Positions 4,763 to 5,021 of a DNA stretch of 5,021 nt are shown piece by piece; position 1 is the first letter of the stretch; every line of letters starts with the position of its first letter. The notes under the pieces are model-generated. The model was not told where the DNA came from and made no database searches. It worked only from the letters and a program-made list of their open reading frames with translations. A program made the translations under genes and the position numbers. This stretch comes from an uncultured Peptococcaceae bacterium (GTDB lineage Bacteria > Bacillota > Peptococcia > Peptococcales > Peptococcaceae): NCBI GenBank assembly GCA_902462325.1, contig CABQBF010000176.1:1-5021 (forward strand), given 5' to 3'.

Positions 4763-5021
4763 ATGACTGAAGTATTATCTTTCTTGCACAGTTGGATTAT
4801 GCTAATTGTGATTTTAATGTTGCAGTTTTATTTGGTAAAACGGCCTCAAAAGTGGTGCAGTTTTGTTTTGCCCAGTATTTATTTTGCATTATCAATTATA
4901 AATGCAGTATATGTTATGCAGGCAGGAGAATTCATTGTCGGTAGTACATTCATAACAGTTCTGCTTGTTTTTATAATGGGAAATTTTGAAACTTTGTTGC
5001 TGCTGATTATTTATTTTAGGC
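4763..5021 (+). CDS. Small membrane protein of unknown function (N-terminal 86 residues, runs off right edge)
   Basis: The visible protein starts MTEVLSFLHSWIMLIVILML and is strongly hydrophobic. Likely membrane segments are at about residues 7-24, 33-51, 57-72 and 75 onward. The basic loop KRPQK (26-30) after the first segment suggests that loop is cytoplasmic. I recognise no family motif or catalytic residue. The start is well supported, with GGGAGG (4750-4755) 7 nt before the ATG and a strong promoter 24 nt upstream of it. The coding part is about 32% G+C, well below the spoIIA and fhs genes. This may reflect its hydrophobic content (many Phe, Ile and Leu codons) or acquisition from elsewhere. 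It is a separate transcription unit from fhs. The C-terminus lies outside the window, so total length is unknown. Confidence 0.85.
   Translation, partial: MTEVLSFLHSWIMLIVILMLQFYLVKRPQKWCSFVLPSIYFALSIINAVYVMQAGEFIVGSTFITVLLVFIMGNFETLLLLIIYFR

Noticed and set aside
1..5021. CRISPR arrays, tRNA or rRNA genes, insertion sequences
   Set aside because: I looked for repeat-spacer periodicity, cloverleaf motifs and transposase or terminal-repeat signals on both strands and saw none.

Overview
The window looks like chromosomal DNA from an endospore-forming member of the Firmicutes (Clostridia or Negativicutes type). It carries the complete spoIIA operon (spoIIAA, spoIIAB, sigF) followed by fhs, the gene for formate-tetrahydrofolate ligase, an enzyme prominent in anaerobic one-carbon metabolism. 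Most coding DNA is in the 40s percent G+C by eye. Ribosome binding sites are strong and purine-rich, and intrinsic terminators are long, both typical of Firmicutes. The sequence does not allow a genus to be named.

Layout. Bases 1-177 are a leader region that may hold the start of a divergent minus-strand gene (weak) and a Spo0A-box-like heptamer. Bases 178-771 encode an unrecognised protein that resembles the C39-like/papain-like cysteine peptidase fold. A 25-bp terminator hairpin (819-880) separates it from the spoIIA operon (944-2513), whose genes overlap by 14 nt (AA/AB) or are 9 nt apart (AB/sigF). A 225-base gap (2514-2738) holds a second perfect Spo0A-box heptamer, a possible folded RNA segment and an fhs promoter with two perfect palindromes. 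fhs (2739-4418) ends at its own terminator (4436-4486). The last 535 bases are much more A+T-rich. They contain an orphan Shine-Dalgarno sequence with a 12-codon ORF, another long terminator (4579-4630), a consensus-like promoter, and the first 86 codons of a small membrane protein that runs off the right edge.

How the genes work together. SpoIIAB is the anti-sigma factor and kinase that holds sigma-F inactive. Unphosphorylated SpoIIAA is the anti-anti-sigma factor that releases it in the forespore. The three genes form the classic partner-switching module and show every key residue, so the module looks intact. fhs appears to be an independent housekeeping or C1-pathway transcription unit. 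The upstream peptidase-like gene and the downstream membrane gene are the undescribed parts. Their link to sporulation is only positional, helped by a Spo0A-box-like site upstream of the first. Overall this is mostly an ordinary chromosomal region with a few regulatory details worth checking.
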